Of a stretch of 64,000 bases of DNA, positions 62,355 through 64,000 are shown piece after piece. Under the pieces are notes generated by a model that was not told the DNA's origin, searched no databases, and worked only from the letters and a program-made list of their open reading frames with translations. The stretch lies in assembly GCF_024347535.1 (NCBI RefSeq), contig NZ_AP025497.1, positions 1,116,001 through 1,180,000 on the forward strand, in the 5' to 3' direction. The translations under genes and the position numbers were made by a program. Source of the stretch: Vibrio kanaloae. Its GTDB lineage: Bacteria; Pseudomonadota; Gammaproteobacteria; Enterobacterales; Vibrionaceae. The first letter of the stretch is position 1; every line of letters starts with the position of its first letter.

Positions 62355-64000
62355 TACTTAGGAGACCTTTAAAAGTAAGACGGCGATATCTAAGTTGAAG
62401 TCGGCTGACTAATATCGCTAAAGAGAAAAAGAACAGAGGCAATAGGGCCTGCCAAATGGCATAGATTGCTGTTACCCTGCGGTCGAAACCACTGGTTAGG
62501 GCAACGGCTTCTGTGGTGATCGTGCTAATGCGGCCTGCGCCGAGCATCAATGTTGGCAAGTACTGAGCCAAACTCACGCTGATCCCGACCGCCCAAGCAA
62601 AGGCGATAGCAGGAAGTAAGATTGGCAGTTTGATTGAATACCAACTCTGAAATGGCGATTTACCTAGGCTCAGCGAGGCTTTAATCAACCCATCATTGAA
62701 GCTTTTCCACGGGCCGTCCAAAGACAGATACACAAACGGGAAAGCAAAGAAAACATGCGCCCAAATCACCCAGAACTCATAGGCACTACTGCCGATGTAG
62801 AGGGTCGTGACTTGCATACCAAACAATACCGATAGTTGAGGTATTAACATTGGGATAGCGATAATGAAGCCCGGAACTTGCCACTTGTATTTGATTCTGT
62901 ATTCGTGAGCAATCAGCGCAAGTAACAGAGCGACTGAAGCCGCAATCAGACCAATCCATAAGCTTTGACCCACAGTACTCATGATGCCATCCCATTCGAA
63001 CTCCCAGAAACGCATGCTATAGCGGCTCGGCAGTAAATCAGGGAAGCGCCAACGCTGAGCAACGCTCCAAATTACCATCAATGGAATGATCAGCAGTGAA
63101 AGACTAGCAAGGACTGTGAATACCGTTTTCCCCGGAAGGTTTGCCCCTGTTCTTCCGGAATACTGCCAAGTTCGAAAGTACTTAAGAACCGCCCATTCAA
63201 CTAAACGCGCCAAGGCGATGATCAACGAAGCTAAACCAAACAAAACGATGGCACCAGCAGCAGCTCGAGGAAGTAGATTTAGGTCAGGATCGTTGAACCA
63301 TTGCCATACCAAAACGGCAAAGGTCGGCGGGTTGGTTGGGCCAATGATCAGAGCAATATCGACAACCGAGACACTGTAAGCGAGTACCGCCAGCATTGGG
63401 AATCGAAGCTTAGTAAACCATTGTGGGAAAATACATTTCCACCAGATCTGAGCACGGCTGTAACCGAGTGATGCACTGACCTTGGTGATACGTTCTACAT
63501 CGATTTGTTGAAGTATCGATATACTCATCAGCAACAAGAAGGGTACTTCTTTGAGTGCGAGCATAATGATTAAGCCGAACGCGTATGGGTCTTTTACCAA
63601 TAACGCCAATTCAGAGCTGGTGGCCGATTCGCCGAGCAAGTGATGTACCGCTCTTGCGCCAAGCCCCGTTGGACTAAACAAAAAAGCAAAGCCGATAGCG
63701 AAAGCCACATGTGGAATGGCAAGCATTGGTGATAGCGTTAACTCAATCTTTCTCCAAAACTTGTTTCCCCAAGAGGCTTGAAGAATACAAAAGGTCAGGA
63801 AGCAGGCGATATAGCTGCTTGCAATCGCTGAACCTAGGCTTAAGCCAATAGAGTGCCAAGCCCCTTCCCATTGAAAGACTTGGCTAAAGCCGTTGAGTGT
63901 TGGCTTCTCTAAACCAAGGGGCGGGATGAAACTCAGTGACGAAGCCACGACTCCCGCTACCCCAGGAATGGTTGGGAGAATGCATACAGCTATAACAACA
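62320..64000 (-). CDS. ynjC: ABC transporter permease (YnjC-like), 5' end beyond window
   Basis: Partial: the frame stays open to the right edge and the first segment (VCILPTIPGVAGVVASSLSF) looks like a first membrane helix, so the start is just outside. At least 560 codons: two fused permease halves, each with an EAA loop (KVSASLGYSRAQI near the first; KASLSLGKSPFQSW near the second). The substrate-binding gene ynjB should lie further right. Substrate unknown. Confidence 0.88.
   Translation of the reverse strand, partial: VVIAVCILPTIPGVAGVVASSLSFIPPLGLEKPTLNGFSQVFQWEGAWHSIGLSLGSAIASSYIACFLTFCILQASWGNKFWRKIELTLSPMLAIPHVAFAIGFAFLFSPTGLGARAVHHLLGESATSSELALLVKDPYAFGLIIMLALKEVPFLLLMSISILQQIDVERITKVSASLGYSRAQIWWKCIFPQWFTKLRFPMLAVLAYSVSVVDIALIIGPTNPPTFAVLVWQWFNDPDLNLLPRAAAGAIVLFGLASLIIALARLVEWAVLKYFRTWQYSGRTGANLPGKTVFTVLASLSLLIIPLMVIWSVAQRWRFPDLLPSRYSMRFWEFEWDGIMSTVGQSLWIGLIAASVALLLALIAHEYRIKYKWQVPGFIIAIPMLIPQLSVLFGMQVTTLYIGSSAYEFWVIWAHVFFAFPFVYLSLDGPWKSFNDGLIKASLSLGKSPFQSWYSIKLPILLPAIAFAWAVGISVSLAQYLPTLMLGAGRISTITTEAVALTSGFDRRVTAIYAIWQALLPLFFFSLAILVSRLQLRYRRLTFKGLLSNESVPQRPRHP

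Overview
The window is about 64 kb of ordinary, gene-dense chromosome from a Vibrio-like gammaproteobacterium. Protein sequences, gene order (bioBFCD, htpX; mnmA-hflD-purB; gsk, hns, lysine transporter, hisGDCBHAFI; torECA; sapABCDF/pspF/pspABC/vexIJK/tag/metC) and AT-leaning composition all fit Vibrionaceae. The species cannot be fixed from this alone; a Splendidus-type Vibrio is my guess. I see no rRNA, tRNA, CRISPR array, prophage, transposase or integron cassette.

Layout. 1-4.1 kb: biotin locus, with the start of bioA divergent from bioBFCD. 4.1-11.5 kb: a tiny unknown gene, htpX, then mnmA-hflD-purB on the minus strand, an unknown small gene, gsk and hns. purB and gsk each carry a clear PurR-type operator upstream. 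11.5-13.8 kb: a lysine riboswitch in front of an NhaC-family (LysW-type) transporter. 13.9-21.5 kb: the complete histidine operon behind a leader peptide with five consecutive His codons and an attenuator. 21.5-31 kb: ychJ, an EAL-HDOD protein, lpxH, ppiB, cysS, tdk, a two-gene DUF218/dehydratase unit bracketed by two copies of a short inverted-repeat element, a small TIGR02647-type protein, and a coiled-coil lipoprotein. 31-36.3 kb: a FetB-like permease without its ATPase, then torECA (TMAO respiration) behind TorR-box-like sites. 36.5-40.3 kb: a 10-TM putative metal transporter divergent from a Mn-dependent pyrophosphatase, with a perfect Fur-type palindrome between them, then two DUF genes. 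40.4-48.4 kb: pspF-sapABCDF on the minus strand and pspABC on the plus strand from a sigma-54-type promoter. 48.5-54.4 kb: a vexIJK-type RND efflux system and tag. 54.4-64 kb: metC, a cardiolipin synthase, a neurotransmitter:sodium symporter with a TyrR-type box, an RNA pseudouridine synthase/methyltransferase pair, and the ynjF-ynjD-ynjC end of an ABC transporter operon cut by the window edge.

Working together: the biotin and histidine blocks are full biosynthetic operons. sap/psp/vex group envelope transport and envelope stress. torECA is a complete electron path (membrane cytochrome to periplasmic Mo-reductase), but its TorD chaperone is not here. The most interesting material is regulatory and non-coding: the riboswitch, the operators, the small inverted-repeat elements, a pair of perfect DnaA boxes, and a terminator placed just before the lpxH start. 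I found no convincing novel multi-gene defence or biosynthetic system.
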